A DNA stretch of 64,000 nucleotides from Arthrobacter sp. YN (lineage in GTDB: Bacteria > Actinomycetota > Actinomycetes > Actinomycetales > Micrococcaceae): the NCBI RefSeq assembly GCF_002224285.1, contig NZ_CP022436.1, positions 868,001 through 932,000 on the forward strand. The letters are read 5' to 3'. The first letter of the stretch is position 1. Each line of letters begins with the position of its first letter. Of the stretch, positions 51,707-61,643 are shown in pieces. The notes under the pieces were generated by a model. It searched no databases and had not been told where the DNA came from. It saw only the letters and a list, made by a program, of their open reading frames with translations. A program made the translations under genes and the position numbers.

Positions 51707-52699
51707 CTACTTAAGGACGAGTTTCGCGGCGCCAACGATGGCGGCTGTGTTGCCAAGGGTGGCCCTGAGGACAGGGATGGCAACCAAAGGAGCCAGCAGT
51801 TCCCGGCGCAAAGCAGCTTCCATGGGCTTCCACCAGATTTCGCCGGCATCGGCAAGGCCGCCGGAGATCACCACGGTTTCAGGATCAAGGATGTTGATAA
51901 GCCCGCCCACGGCCTGTCCGGCCGCGGCTGCGCCCAGCTCGATGGCATGTAAAGCTGCGGTGCGGCTGTCCGCAGAGCCTGCGGCAGCACCGCCGTCGTG
52001 AGCGTCAGAGACAGAAGTGGCAAGGGCAAACACGCCCCGGGTGTCGGCAGCGTCGACGGCTGAACCTCCAAACCGCAAAAACGCCTCATGAAGAGCCGGC
52101 CCGGAAGCCACAGCTTCAACGTGCCCGGACCCACCGCACACGCAGGACAGCGGTGAACCACCAAAAGAGGCATAGGGAGAAGCGAAATGCCCCACATGCC
52201 CGCCCACAAAACGGTGGCCCAAAACGGGTGTGCCGGCAAGGACAAGGCTCCCGCCAACGCCCGTCCCGAACGCCACCATGAGTGAACTTGAGGAACCAGC
52301 GGCCGCGCCCAGCCAGGCTTCGCCGAGCGCATGGGCGTGGACGTCGTTGACGGCGCGGACGGTGCCAAAGCCCAGACGGGACGACAAACCGGCCACCAGT
52401 TCAGTCCCGGCCCAATCAAGAATCGCGTCGGTCGCGGACACAACGGACCCAACAACAGCGTCAATCACCCCCGCGGAGCCGATGCCGACGCCGGAAACCG
52501 ACATGCCGGCGTCGGCAGCGCGCTCCACCAAGCCCCCGATCAGCGCAGCGGTGGCGTCCAAAATTGCTTCGCCACCGGCCCGGTTCAACGTAGGAATGGT
52601 CTCCGACATCAACACGTCGCCGGAAGGCGTGACAACTCCGGCGGCGGTTTTGGTGCCGCCGAGGTCAACGCCGATCACGTGGTTCATGGAAGGGGTCAT
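51707..52699 (-). CDS. nanK: ROK-family N-acetylmannosamine kinase
   Basis: 330 aa. ATP-binding GVDLGGTKTAAGVV is at residue 9; the catalytic Asp lies in AVNDVHAHALGEAW; the ROK zinc motif is reduced to CVCGGSGHVE, lacking the last Cys. It is between an aldolase of the NAL/DapA type and NanE, which fixes the role as ManNAc kinase with good confidence, although glucokinase activity cannot be excluded. Confidence 0.88.
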   Translation of the reverse strand: MTPSMNHVIGVDLGGTKTAAGVVTPSGDVLMSETIPTLNRAGGEAILDATAALIGGLVERAADAGMSVSGVGIGSAGVIDAVVGSVVSATDAILDWAGTELVAGLSSRLGFGTVRAVNDVHAHALGEAWLGAAAGSSSSLMVAFGTGVGGSLVLAGTPVLGHRFVGGHVGHFASPYASFGGSPLSCVCGGSGHVEAVASGPALHEAFLRFGGSAVDAADTRGVFALATSVSDAHDGGAAAGSADSRTAALHAIELGAAAAGQAVGGLINILDPETVVISGGLADAGEIWWKPMEAALRRELLAPLVAIPVLRATLGNTAAIVGAAKLVLK

Positions 52700-52705
52700 C
52701 GAAGC

Positions 52706-53623
52706 TTAGACCAGCCCGTTCCGCTCCAGGATTGAACGAATGAGAGCAGTCTCGGAGTCATCCAAGGAAAGCATCGGCGAGCTCATGGTGTTGGATTCGA
52801 TGACGCCCATTACCTGCAGTGCGGTCTTGAAGGCGCCCAGGCCCGCAGCACCACCGGAAACGCGGCCGTTGGGGGCGTAGACGATCTCGAAAACGTCGGC
52901 CAGGCGGTCCTGCTCCCTTGCCGCGAGAGTCCAGTCGCCGGCCTGGGCGGCGTCGAACAGGCGGCGGTAGCCGGCCGGATCAACGTTGCCGAGGCCCGGA
53001 ACAACACCCTGCGCGCCGCCGAGGAGAGCGCCGTCCACCACAACTTCGTGACCCGTGAAGATGTCGAAGTTGGGGATGCCCTTGGCCGCGAGGAGGAGTT
53101 GGCGGAAGGAGACGTCGTCGCCGGAAGAGTCTTTGACGCCGGCAATGACGCCATCGCGGCCGAGCCGGACCAGCAGGTCGGTGGGCAGCTTGAAGTGCGT
53201 GCGGACAGGAACGTCGTAGGCGAAGATCGGCTTTTCGATGGCCGCGTGGATGCTGCGGAAGTGCGTTTCGGTCTCCGCGGCGTTGCCGATTGCGTAGTAC
53301 ATGGAGGTGACCACGATCGCGTCGGCGCCGAGGTCAACCACCTTGCGGGCTTCCTCGATGACGCGGGTGGTGGTCTGCTCGTTGGCACCCACGATCAGCG
53401 GGACCGCCCCGGCATTGGCGTCGGCGATGGTGGAGACCACCAGCTCACGCTCGTCGTTGGTCAGGTAAGGGACTTCGCCGGAGGAGCCGAGGACGAAAAG
53501 GCCGGACACTCCGCCGTCGATCAGGTGTTTGGTGACGTTCTTCAGCGATGCGGCGTCGATGCTGCCGTCCGCGTGGCGGGGGGTGATGACCGGGGGGATG
53601 ACGCCCTCGAACTGAGTGGACAC
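52706..53623 (-). CDS. nanA: N-acetylneuraminate lyase-like (DapA/NAL family)
   Basis: 305 aa. Class I aldolase barrel with LGSSGEVPYLTNDER (carboxylate-binding loop), the Tyr in FAYDVPVRT and the Schiff-base Lys in GVKDSSGDD. It should split sialic acid into pyruvate and ManNAc. Motif details are between DapA and NAL; the neighbours nanK and nanE favour the latter. Confidence 0.85.
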   Translation of the reverse strand: MSTQFEGVIPPVITPRHADGSIDAASLKNVTKHLIDGGVSGLFVLGSSGEVPYLTNDERELVVSTIADANAGAVPLIVGANEQTTTRVIEEARKVVDLGADAIVVTSMYYAIGNAAETETHFRSIHAAIEKPIFAYDVPVRTHFKLPTDLLVRLGRDGVIAGVKDSSGDDVSFRQLLLAAKGIPNFDIFTGHEVVVDGALLGGAQGVVPGLGNVDPAGYRRLFDAAQAGDWTLAAREQDRLADVFEIVYAPNGRVSGGAAGLGAFKTALQVMGVIESNTMSSPMLSLDDSETALIRSILERNGLV

Positions 53624-53659
53624 AGAATTCTCCGTTGTTTGTAGCTGTGAAGGGAAAAA

Positions 53660-54475
53660 CTAGATGTGAAGCAGGCTCGGCGCGGCGCCCAGGAGCTTCT
53701 TGGTGTAGTCGTTGCTCGGGTTATCGAAAACCTGCGCGGCGGAGCCGTGCTCGACGATCTTGCCGAAGTACATGACGCAGATGCGGTCCGAGACATAGCG
53801 GACGGTCTGGATGTCGTGCGAGATGAACACCATGCCCAGGTTCAGCTGTTTCTTCAGGTCGGACAGCAGGTTCAGGACCTGCGCCCGGACGGAAACGTCC
53901 AAGGCCGACGTCGGCTCATCCGCCACGATGATGTCCGGGTCCAAGGCCAGCGCCCGGGCGATCGCCACGCGCTGGCGTTGACCACCGGAAACTTGCGACG
54001 GCGTCACTTCGGCTGCCGATTCCGGCAAGCCCACCAGCGCCAACAGTTCCTTGACCTTGGCAGCCCGGGAGGCAGCGTTGCCGATGCCGTGGATCTGCAG
54101 CGGATCGGTCAGGATGTCCTGGATGGTCATGCGCGGGTTCAGGGCCGTTGCCGGGTCTTGGAAGACCACGGAGACGGAGCGTCCGAATTCCTTGCGCATG
54201 GCGGCGTTCCTCTTGATGGCCGGCTTTCCGTGGAACAAAACCTGGCCCGACGTCGGCGGCTGCAGTCCCACGAGCACTGACGCGAGTGTGGACTTGCCGC
54301 AGCCGGACTCACCAACGATGCCCACGGTTTCGCCGCGGCTGATGGTGAAGTCCACACCGTCCACCGCTTTGACGATGTTCGGGCGGAACAGTCCACCAGT
54401 CCGAGCGTGGTGATAGACCTTGACGTCCTTGAGTTCGATGACCGGCTTCGACTCTTGTTGAATTGGTTCACTCAT
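53660..54475 (-). CDS. Sialic acid ABC importer ATPase (OppF-like)
   Basis: 271 aa, complete ABC domain: [41 protein letters not shown]. The OppF-type N-terminus (GGLFRPNIVKAVDGV) is present. Its ATG overlaps the stop of the permease-ATPase fusion (ATGA). Confidence 0.93.
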   Translation of the reverse strand: MSEPIQQESKPVIELKDVKVYHHARTGGLFRPNIVKAVDGVDFTISRGETVGIVGESGCGKSTLASVLVGLQPPTSGQVLFHGKPAIKRNAAMRKEFGRSVSVVFQDPATALNPRMTIQDILTDPLQIHGIGNAASRAAKVKELLALVGLPESAAEVTPSQVSGGQRQRVAIARALALDPDIIVADEPTSALDVSVRAQVLNLLSDLKKQLNLGMVFISHDIQTVRYVSDRICVMYFGKIVEHGSAAQVFDNPSNDYTKKLLGAAPSLLHI

Positions 54476-56592
54476 TTCGCGTCCTCCTTCAAATGGCTCG
54501 CCCAGTAGTGGTCGGCATCATCGCCGTTGACGGAGTCCACCGAAGAAACCGCGGTGAGGACCAATGGCTGGCGCGGATCGGCGTCGGGCCTCAGTGAGCG
54601 GGCCGCGAAGCGGTCTCCCGTGGCGAAGTCCCGCGGGGACGGAACCGTGCCGGGGATCTGGTGAAGGCGGACGGCGTCGGCCTCAATGGAGAGGACAGCA
54701 CCCAGCAGGCCACGGGTGTACTCGTGCTTGGGGTTCTGCAGGAGCTCGGAGGCCTGGGCCGATTCCACCACCTGGCCGGCGTACATCACGGTGATGCGGT
54801 GGGCGAGGGAGGCCACCAACGCGAGGTCGTGGCTGACGAACACCATCGCGAATCCGAGCTGCTCGCGGAGTTCGTTGAGGAGGTCCACAACCTGTTTCTG
54901 AACAGTGACATCCAGGGCGGTAGTGGGTTCATCGGCCACAACAATCTTCGGCGAACGGGACAAGGCCATGGCAATGAGCACGCGCTGGCGCTGGCCGCCG
55001 GAGAGCTCGTGCGGGTAGCTGGCGAGGGTCCGGACGGGATCCAGTTTCACCATCTCCAGCAGCTCGGTGGGAGTCTTGCGTCCGCCGCGCTTGGTCAGCT
55101 GTTCCAGCTGGTCCTTGATCTTCATGGACGGGTTCAGCGAGCTCAACGCGTCCTGGTAGACCATGGCGATCTGCTCACCGCGAAGGCCCTCGTAAGCCTT
55201 CGGGTTGCTGTGCTTGGTGGTGGAGTCCAGGAGTTCCTTGCCATCGAAGGTGATGGACCCGGTGACCTGGGCGGTCTTGGGCAGGAGCCCCATCACAGCA
55301 AGCGAAGTGATCGACTTACCGCAACCGGATTCGCCTACCAAGCCCATGGTCTCGCCTTCGCGGACCGTGAACGAGACGTTGTCCACGATCGCGATGTCGC
55401 CGAAGCGGCCTGGGAAACGGATGGACAGGTTCTTCACTTCCAGCACGTTGCGTGCTCCCGGGGATACCTGCGGCAGGCGGTCGGTGCGTTTTGCTTCGAT
55501 GGCTGCCAGGAGTTCCAGCTCACGGTCCAACAGGAGGTGCGGGTTTGCCGCGGCCAGCTTCACGTCGGTGAGGACGGCTGCCGTCTCGACACCGGAAGTG
55601 ACGGTGTCGCCGGAAGCCGCACGAACGCCGTCGAGCTCGTGTTGCTCAACCACGGAGGGCTGGGCGACGGAGGTTGCCACCTCAGCGTCGACAGCAACGG
55701 CGGCTGAAGCACCGTCGTCGTCCTTTACTACCGGCGCGCGCCGGAGCTTCGGGTTCACCATGGCATCGGTGAGGCCCTCTGCCAGGATATTCAGGGACAG
55801 CACGGTCAACAGGATGGTGACACCAGCGAACGTCGTGGCCCACCAACCGCCGGACAGGACCAGGTTGCGGCCGTAGGAAATGACGTTGCCCCATGAGGGT
55901 GCGGGGTCCTGGACGCCGGCGCCCAGGAAGGAAAGCGAGGCTTCCAGGATGATGGCGTCAGCCACCATGACCGTTGCGAACACCAGCACTGGAGCTGCGG
56001 TGTTGCGGACGATGTGCTTGACCAGGATGTAGAAACGTCCGGCGCCGATCACGCGTTCAGCACGGACGTAGTCTTCGCCGTACTGTGCCAGCACGTTGGC
56101 GCGGACTACGCGGGCAAGCTGCGGTGTGTAGATGATGGCGATCGCAATGATGATGGTGGGGACCGAGTTGCCGAACGCGGCCAGCAACACAGCTGCGAGA
56201 GCGATACCCGGGAACGCCATGAGGATGTCCATGAGCCGCATGATGATCTCGTTGACGGACTTGCTGGAGGTCGCGGCGAAGGAACCAAGGAGCGCTCCGG
56301 CCAGGATAGCCAACGCAACCGCCCCGAGGCCGATCATCAGCGAGGACTGTGCACCGAAGAGGAGGCGCGAGAAGATGTCGCGGCCCAGGCGATCGGTGCC
56401 GAAGAAGTGCTCGGCGCCGGGCGGGGTGGCCGGGATGAAGGTCTCCAGTGGATCGTGCGGGGCGATGACCGGCGCGAAAATGGCGGCCAGGACAATCACA
56501 ATGAGGAAGAGCAGGGCGATACGGGAGCCCCAGGGCAGGGCTTTGAAACGAATGCCCGGGGCACTTAGCCGTTCTGCGAGCTTGCTGCGCAT
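54472..56592 (-). CDS. ABC importer permease fused to ATPase (OppC-OppD fusion)
   Basis: 706 aa. Residues 1-290 are an OppC-type permease (FAPVIAPHDPLETFIP, FGTDRLGRDIFSRLL, six helices). A linker of about 100 residues follows, then an OppD-type ABC domain ([43 protein letters not shown]) with an oligopeptide-transporter C-terminal extension. The fusion makes subunit number unusual: with the separate ATPase and second permease it would still form a four-domain importer. From memory, related fusions occur in other sialic acid ABC importers. Confidence 0.92.
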   Translation of the reverse strand: MRSKLAERLSAPGIRFKALPWGSRIALLFLIVIVLAAIFAPVIAPHDPLETFIPATPPGAEHFFGTDRLGRDIFSRLLFGAQSSLMIGLGAVALAILAGALLGSFAATSSKSVNEIIMRLMDILMAFPGIALAAVLLAAFGNSVPTIIIAIAIIYTPQLARVVRANVLAQYGEDYVRAERVIGAGRFYILVKHIVRNTAAPVLVFATVMVADAIILEASLSFLGAGVQDPAPSWGNVISYGRNLVLSGGWWATTFAGVTILLTVLSLNILAEGLTDAMVNPKLRRAPVVKDDDGASAAVAVDAEVATSVAQPSVVEQHELDGVRAASGDTVTSGVETAAVLTDVKLAAANPHLLLDRELELLAAIEAKRTDRLPQVSPGARNVLEVKNLSIRFPGRFGDIAIVDNVSFTVREGETMGLVGESGCGKSITSLAVMGLLPKTAQVTGSITFDGKELLDSTTKHSNPKAYEGLRGEQIAMVYQDALSSLNPSMKIKDQLEQLTKRGGRKTPTELLEMVKLDPVRTLASYPHELSGGQRQRVLIAMALSRSPKIVVADEPTTALDVTVQKQVVDLLNELREQLGFAMVFVSHDLALVASLAHRITVMYAGQVVESAQASELLQNPKHEYTRGLLGAVLSIEADAVRLHQIPGTVPSPRDFATGDRFAARSLRPDADPRQPLVLTAVSSVDSVNGDDADHYWASHLKEDAK

Positions 56593-56595
56593 GAG

Positions 56596-57551
56596 CTATA
56601 CCGTCCTGATTCGGGGGTTGATGAGCAGGTAGAGAAGGTCCACCACGATGTTCACCAAGACAAAGGTGACCGAGATGGTGAGCACCACGCCCTGGACCAG
56701 GTTGACGTCCAGGTTGGTGATGCCGTTAAGGATCAGTTGGCCCATGCCGGGCAGGGCGAAAATCATTTCAATCACGACGGCGCCGCCCAGCAAGTAGCCG
56801 ACGCGAAGTCCCAGCACGGTCACCGGGGTGACGAGCGCGTTGCGGAGGACGTTCTTGGAGACGACCTCGCGGTAAGGGACGCCGTTGCCGATGGCGGTGC
56901 GGACGTAATCGCGGTCCAGTTCTTCCACCATGGAGGTGCGAACCACACGGATCAGCGATGCCGACACAGGGATGCCGAGCGCCAAGGCCGGGAGGGCCAT
57001 GGAATTGAGCCACCCGCCGAAGCCGGATTCCGGCGTCGCAATTCCGCCTGAGGGGAACAAGGGGTTGGAGCCCAGCGCGAACCACTGGATGAGCAGGATG
57101 CCCAGCCAGAACGACGGCGTGGCGATCGCTGCGATGGAGAAGACGCGGACCAGCTGGTCCTGCCACTTATCGCGATGGAGGGCGCCGAGGATGCCGAACG
57201 CGAGCGAGAGCACGATCGCGATAAGGACACCCAGGAAGGTGAGCTGCAGGGTCAGCGGGAATGCCGAGCCAATCATGGACGCCACCGATTTTGCCGGCGG
57301 AGTGGTGACCCGAGGTCGAACTGCAGAAGCTTGCCGAGGAATCGGAAGTACTGCAGGACCAGGGGATCGTTCAGGCCATTGTCCTGGCGGTACTGCTGCT
57401 TCGCTTCTTCACTGGCGCCATCGCCGAGGGCCGAGCTGGCCTGGTCGCCGGGAGCGGCCTGCAGGACGAGGAAGACGAGCAACGTAATGCCCAGGATCAT
57501 CAATGGCAATGCTGCAAGTCTGCGACCAAGCAAACGCAATATCGTGACCAA
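56596..57551 (-). pseudogene. ABC importer permease (OppB-like), split by a frameshift
   Basis: The N-terminal part (57551 to stop at 57273, 92 aa) has the first helix and LLQFDLGS; the rest (from 57285 or ATG 57276 to 56596, about 226-229 aa) has five helices with the EAA region NGVPYREVVSKNVLRNAL. A one-base insertion near 57306-57310 would join them in the usual OppB order (FDLGS then TTPPAKSVASMIGSAFPLTL). The stop and an internal ATG overlap as ATGA, so reinitiation is possible. It may be a sequencing error, a recent mutation or a two-polypeptide permease; all other genes of the operon are intact. Confidence 0.8.
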
Positions 57552-57584
57552 TTTGTTCTCCGGTTGGTTGGGGTGGTGCTGGTT

Positions 57585-57641
57585 GTGGGGCCTGCTCTGC
57601 GGGCTATTTGGGGGATACGGGCCGCAGAGCGGGCCTCACAA
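57585..57641. repeat. Dispersed palindromic repeat, copy 3
   Basis: Best-preserved copy: left arm GTGGGGCCTGCTCTGCGG pairs with right arm CCGCAGAGCGGGCCTCAC (two G-T wobbles) around a 20-nt centre. It lies between the substrate-binding protein gene and the permease gene. Confidence 0.8.
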
Positions 57642-57653
57642 CAGGGAGGGTGC

Positions 57654-59276
57654 TTAGGCGGTTCGTCCGACGTCGATGAACGACAATCCGGTGGTGGGCA
57701 GAGGTTGGAAGCCGTTGAGCTTCTTCTCATCCCAGGCGCTGGGGAGCTGGCGATGGAAGACCGGGTACAGCGGAACCTCGTCGGAGACCATGTCCACGAT
57801 TTCACCAACTATCTTCTTGGCCTCGTCACCGGATGCCTGGGAGCCCTTGTTCATGAGTTCCTGCAGCTTGGCGCGTTCCGGGGTGGTCCAGAAGGCGCGC
57901 TTGTCCATCCAGGTTGCGCCGGAGTAGAACCAGCTCAGGAGAAGGTCTGCGTCATTGCCGAAGACCGAGGGATCGCCCGGGGCAGCAACCACGGAGAAGT
58001 CGCCCTTGCCCACGCGGTCGCTGTACAACGCGCCGGACTGAAGGCTCTTGACGGTGACCTTGACGCCCGGGATCTTGTTCCAGGATTCGAGGATCAGCGG
58101 TGCAACGTCTTTGACCCAGGCGGTGTCCGTGGTGAGTAGCTCGAATTCGAGGTTGGTGACGCCGGCCTGCTTCAGGAGGTCTTCTGCTTTGGAAGTATCA
58201 AAGCTGTAGACGTTCTTAGCCTTGACGTAGTCCGGGTGGCCTTCCTGGAAATAAGAAGTGGCGGCCTTGGCGTTGCCGAACAAGGCCTTCTTGATGATGG
58301 ATTCTTTGTCCATGCCGTAGTGCAGGGCCTGGCGGACCAGCTTGTTGTCGAACGGGGCCTTGGCGCAGTTGAACATGAGGAACAGCAGGCCGAAGGACTG
58401 GACGGACTCAACCTTGACCTTGGACTTCAGACCGTCGACGTCCAAGTAGGGAACGTCTTCGATGGCCTGGACACGGCCGGACTGGACCGCCGTGACGCGG
58501 GCTGCGGCATCGGAGAGCAGCAGCCAGGTCATGCCCTTCGCCAGCGCAGGCTTGGGGCCGTTGTAGTCGGCGAATGCTTCGAAGACGATCTTGTCGTCCT
58601 TGACGGCGGATATCAGCTTGTAAGGGCCGGATCCGATCGGTGCGGCATCGAAGGCCTTCAGATCGGTGGCCAGTGCCTTGGGAACAATCTTGACCACTGA
58701 GATGCGTGGTCCAAAGCCAGGGAAAGCGTACTTAAGGGTGAACTCCACCGTCTTGGCGTCCAGGGGCTTGACGTCCTGGATGAAGGGAATGAACTGGGAG
58801 AACAAGGACTTGTTGGCCGGATCCATCACACGGGTGAAGGAGAAAGCGACGTCCTCGGTGGTGACGGGGGAGCCGTCGTGGAATTTCGCGCCCTCGCGAA
58901 TGGTCACCTGGTAGGTGGTGTCGTTGACCTTTTTGGGGTCCGCTGCGGCGAGGGCGTTGTAAGGCTCGCGGGTGGCCGGGTGCAGTTCGATGAGGCCTTC
59001 GAAGATGTGCAGGTTGGCGGCCATCGGCGTGGCTCCGGAGGAGCTGAGGGGATCGAAACCGGTGGACAGCGCGTAGGAGATGCCGGCCTCAATGGTGAGG
59101 TCCTTATTGACCGCGGCAGTGTTGGTGGTGGTACCGGTGGTCGTGCTGGCAGCGCCGCCGCACGCAGAGAGTGTTGCCGTGAAGGCGGCTGCTGCACCAA
59201 CTGCGCCGCTTAGCTTCAGGAAGTTCCGGCGGCTGGCGTCGTTGACCAGCGGCAGGCTGTGGATCGTCTTGCTCAT
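57654..59276 (-). CDS. Sialic acid ABC importer, Tat-exported substrate-binding lipoprotein
   Basis: 540 aa from ATG 59276; the frame extends to 59357 but lacks a ribosome site. The signal peptide is twin-arginine type ([10 protein letters not shown]) with a lipobox ending LSAC. Family 5 binding fold: [45 protein letters not shown]. First gene of the operon; the divergent regulator is 342 bp away. Confidence 0.93.
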   Translation of the reverse strand: MSKTIHSLPLVNDASRRNFLKLSGAVGAAAAFTATLSACGGAASTTTGTTTNTAAVNKDLTIEAGISYALSTGFDPLSSSGATPMAANLHIFEGLIELHPATREPYNALAAADPKKVNDTTYQVTIREGAKFHDGSPVTTEDVAFSFTRVMDPANKSLFSQFIPFIQDVKPLDAKTVEFTLKYAFPGFGPRISVVKIVPKALATDLKAFDAAPIGSGPYKLISAVKDDKIVFEAFADYNGPKPALAKGMTWLLLSDAAARVTAVQSGRVQAIEDVPYLDVDGLKSKVKVESVQSFGLLFLMFNCAKAPFDNKLVRQALHYGMDKESIIKKALFGNAKAATSYFQEGHPDYVKAKNVYSFDTSKAEDLLKQAGVTNLEFELLTTDTAWVKDVAPLILESWNKIPGVKVTVKSLQSGALYSDRVGKGDFSVVAAPGDPSVFGNDADLLLSWFYSGATWMDKRAFWTTPERAKLQELMNKGSQASGDEAKKIVGEIVDMVSDEVPLYPVFHRQLPSAWDEKKLNGFQPLPTTGLSFIDVGRTA

Positions 59277-59307
59277 AGGGTGCCTCACCATTCGCGTTTC
59301 GTGGGTT

Positions 59308-59328
59308 ATCGGATGTAGGACGTCCGAT
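59308..59328. promoter_or_regulatory. Palindromic operator 1 of the sialic acid regulator
   Basis: ATCGGATGT-AGG-ACGTCCGAT, a 9-3-9 palindrome with one mismatch, about 32 bp upstream of the binding-protein start. Its half-site recurs in operator 2. Confidence 0.6.
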
Positions 59329-59484
59329 GCTCGTATGGAAACTGTAAGGGCGGTCACAACGGAACGTCAAGTGAGAATGTGCGCTTGGGCTGCTGCTGCT
59401 GCGCGCTGGGCGGCTTGCCGGCTTCGGCCGGTCCGGAGGGGAAATCTCAGCGATTTCCCAGTACATAGCTATGACGGAGGTGGG

Positions 59485-59502
59485 ACATCCGATATTGTAT
59501 GT
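59485..59502. promoter_or_regulatory. Palindromic operator 2 of the sialic acid regulator
   Basis: ACATCCGAT-ATTGTATGT, imperfect palindrome with the same ACATCCGAT half-site as operator 1, about 117 bp upstream of the GntR start. The pair fits autoregulation and control of the divergent operon by the GntR protein. Confidence 0.55.
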
Positions 59503-59618
59503 TGCGAGTCACTCGTTCTTGGGTGGGCACTAAGCTCGCCTCAATATTAACACCGCACCTGCTCTCGGAACCGGCCTCTGCCGGTCTGTGGAACAGGTGC
59601 ATCGGCAAGGAGAAAGCC

Positions 59619-60347
59619 ATGACAACTTCCGGTGTGGTTCCGCAGGCGCGGTTCAGTGCACAGGCCCGGCTGCGTGCCTTGCAGTCGGACATTATGGAAT
59701 TGATTCTTGAGCGCGAGCTCGAGGCAGGCGATCCGTTGCCGACCGAGAGCGAGCTTTCCGGCGCTCTGGGCGTGGGCCGCAACACGCTCCGCGAATCACT
59801 CAAGGTGCTGCAAGCCCTGGGGGTCATTGAAATCCGCCACGGCTTCGGCATGTTCGTGGCGCCGAGCAACTTTGACGCACTGGCGGACGGCCTGACATTC
59901 AGGGGTCGGCTCTCGCTACGGCACCAGGGGCTGGAGGCCCTGCAGCTGGTGGATGTGCGCCAGGCGTTGGAGTCCGGCCTGATCGGATCGTCCATGGACG
60001 TCATGACCAAGGAGCAGCTCGCGTCCATCGAGGAAGCCGTGAAGCAGATGGAAGAGCTGGCCGCTGCCGGCGAAAACTTCGTGGCCGCGGACGCCGAATT
60101 CCACCGTCGCCTCTTCGAACCCCTCAACAACGAGCTCCTGATCAACCTCATGGGCGTGTTCTGGAAGGTGTACCGGAAGATCCATGTGGAGATCGGTCCA
60201 GGGAACGAGGACCTGGCGAAGACTGCTGCGATGCACCGAGACATTTACGGAGCTGTGGCGGCAGGGGACAAGGTCTTGGCGTCCGAGCTGCTCAACCGAC
60301 ACTTCGATGGCATCCGCCGCCGCATCAGCGAGGCAGTCGGGGAGTAA
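59619..60347 (+). CDS. GntR/FadR-family regulator, NanR-like
   Basis: 242 aa from ATG 59619, preceded by AAGGAG. The winged-helix domain has LPTESELSGALGVGRNTLRESLKVLQALG. The FCD ligand domain has the metal-binding pattern D-x3-R ... H-x3-H (DVRQALE, EFHRRLF, MHRDIYGAVAAGD). Divergent from the sialic acid operon, so the natural reading is NanR. Confidence 0.92.
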   Translation: MTTSGVVPQARFSAQARLRALQSDIMELILERELEAGDPLPTESELSGALGVGRNTLRESLKVLQALGVIEIRHGFGMFVAPSNFDALADGLTFRGRLSLRHQGLEALQLVDVRQALESGLIGSSMDVMTKEQLASIEEAVKQMEELAAAGENFVAADAEFHRRLFEPLNNELLINLMGVFWKVYRKIHVEIGPGNEDLAKTAAMHRDIYGAVAAGDKVLASELLNRHFDGIRRRISEAVGE

Positions 60348-60365
60348 GCGCCCCGTACTTAACGC

Positions 60366-60384
60366 AAGGGCCGCCGTCGTACTT
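60366..60384 (+). repeat. Left arm of the hairpin interrupted by the IS
   Basis: AAGGGCCGCCGTCGTACTT. The reverse complement is at 61928-61946. Before insertion the two arms were joined by a 4-nt loop (TCCT) to an 18-bp stem, probably the terminator of the GntR gene. Confidence 0.85.
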
Positions 60385-60407
60385 CCTAGTACGTAAATTA
60401 AGGGTGG

Positions 60408-61643
60408 TTATGCACCCGCTGGCGTGAGGCTGACGTCGTAGCCGAGGGTCTTGAGTTGGCGGACGGCTCGGCTCCTCGCCTGTTCAGGATCGCGTTTGAG
60501 GTAGTAGTCGGCTCCAGGGTCGGCATAGACCTCGCCGTTGGTCAGCATGTTCCATACTGCGGTCAGAATGACGTGTTCGATCGCGACGAGGGCCTTCTTT
60601 GGACCCCGGCGGGCAGCAATGCGCCGGTATTTCTGGGAGAGGAACGTCTCCTTGAGCCGGGCCGCCGTCAGCGCTGTGGTGCCCAGTGCCGCCTTCAAAT
60701 AGTTGTTGCCCGGCCGGGTTCTGGTGGATTTGATGTGTCCAGCGGACTCGTTTGAGCCCGGACAGACACCGGCCCATGACGCCAGATGCGCCGAGGTCGG
60801 GAAGATGCTCATGTCCGCACCAGTCTCGGCGATGATGACGTCGGCGACCAGACTGGAGACCCCAGGGATTGTGATTAGTGCCTCTCGGGCTGCACGAAAG
60901 GGCTCAATGGCCATCTCGATGCGCCCGGTGTAGGCAGTGATGGCGTTGGTGTGGTGATCGATTTGGTCCAGGTGCACCCGGACCATTAACGCTTGGTGTT
61001 CTCCGAACCTGCCGGTGAGCGCTTCGACCAGCTCAGGGATCTTTGAGCGCATGCTTTTCTGCGCGTATTGCGCCAGCACTTCGGGGTCCCGTTCACCGCC
61101 AACGAGTGCCTCGAGCATCGCCCGGGAAGAGACACCGGTGAGGCTGCTCACGACGCTGGAGAGCTTGATGCCGCTGCCCTCCAGAAACTTCTCCAGACGA
61201 TGGATCTCCCGCGTTCTGTCCTGCACGGCAATCGCCCGGGCCCGGGTCAGGTCCCGCAGCTCCCGGATCGGTTCTGGTGGAACGAAGGAAGCTCTCAACA
61301 AACCATGGGCGGCGAGCTGGGCCAGCCACGACGCGTCGGAGACATCGGTCTTGCGTCCCGGGATGTTCCTGGCAGCCTTGGCATTGACCAGCATGACCGG
61401 CAGAGAAGATTCCAGCAGATAGTAGAACGGCTTCCAATAATCACTGGTCGCTTCCATCACCACCGTTGTGACCTGCTGCTCCTCGAGGAAAGAGCGCAAC
61501 TGCAGGATCTGATTCGTGGTTGAGCCCCAGGTGGTGACCGTCGACGTGAACCGGCCCCGCTGGCCTCCCGGGACACGCACACACACCTTCGCGTCGCGCT
61601 TCGAAATATCCATGCCGACGGCGCGCTCATGCACAATATCCAT
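60408..61643 (-). CDS. IS110-family transposase
   Basis: 411 aa from ATG 61643, with AGGGGCAG upstream; the frame is open further upstream. The N-terminal RuvC-like DEDD domain has VGMDISKRDAKVCV (first Asp), VVMEATSDYWKPFYYLL (Glu) and KTDVSDASWLAQL (the Asp pair). The C-terminal Tnp_20 domain has ITIPGVSSLVADVI and SWAGVCPGSNESAG, with the family's serine. Intact, so the element may be active. Confidence 0.96.
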   Translation of the reverse strand: MDIVHERAVGMDISKRDAKVCVRVPGGQRGRFTSTVTTWGSTTNQILQLRSFLEEQQVTTVVMEATSDYWKPFYYLLESSLPVMLVNAKAARNIPGRKTDVSDASWLAQLAAHGLLRASFVPPEPIRELRDLTRARAIAVQDRTREIHRLEKFLEGSGIKLSSVVSSLTGVSSRAMLEALVGGERDPEVLAQYAQKSMRSKIPELVEALTGRFGEHQALMVRVHLDQIDHHTNAITAYTGRIEMAIEPFRAAREALITIPGVSSLVADVIIAETGADMSIFPTSAHLASWAGVCPGSNESAGHIKSTRTRPGNNYLKAALGTTALTAARLKETFLSQKYRRIAARRGPKKALVAIEHVILTAVWNMLTNGEVYADPGADYYLKRDPEQARSRAVRQLKTLGYDVSLTPAGA

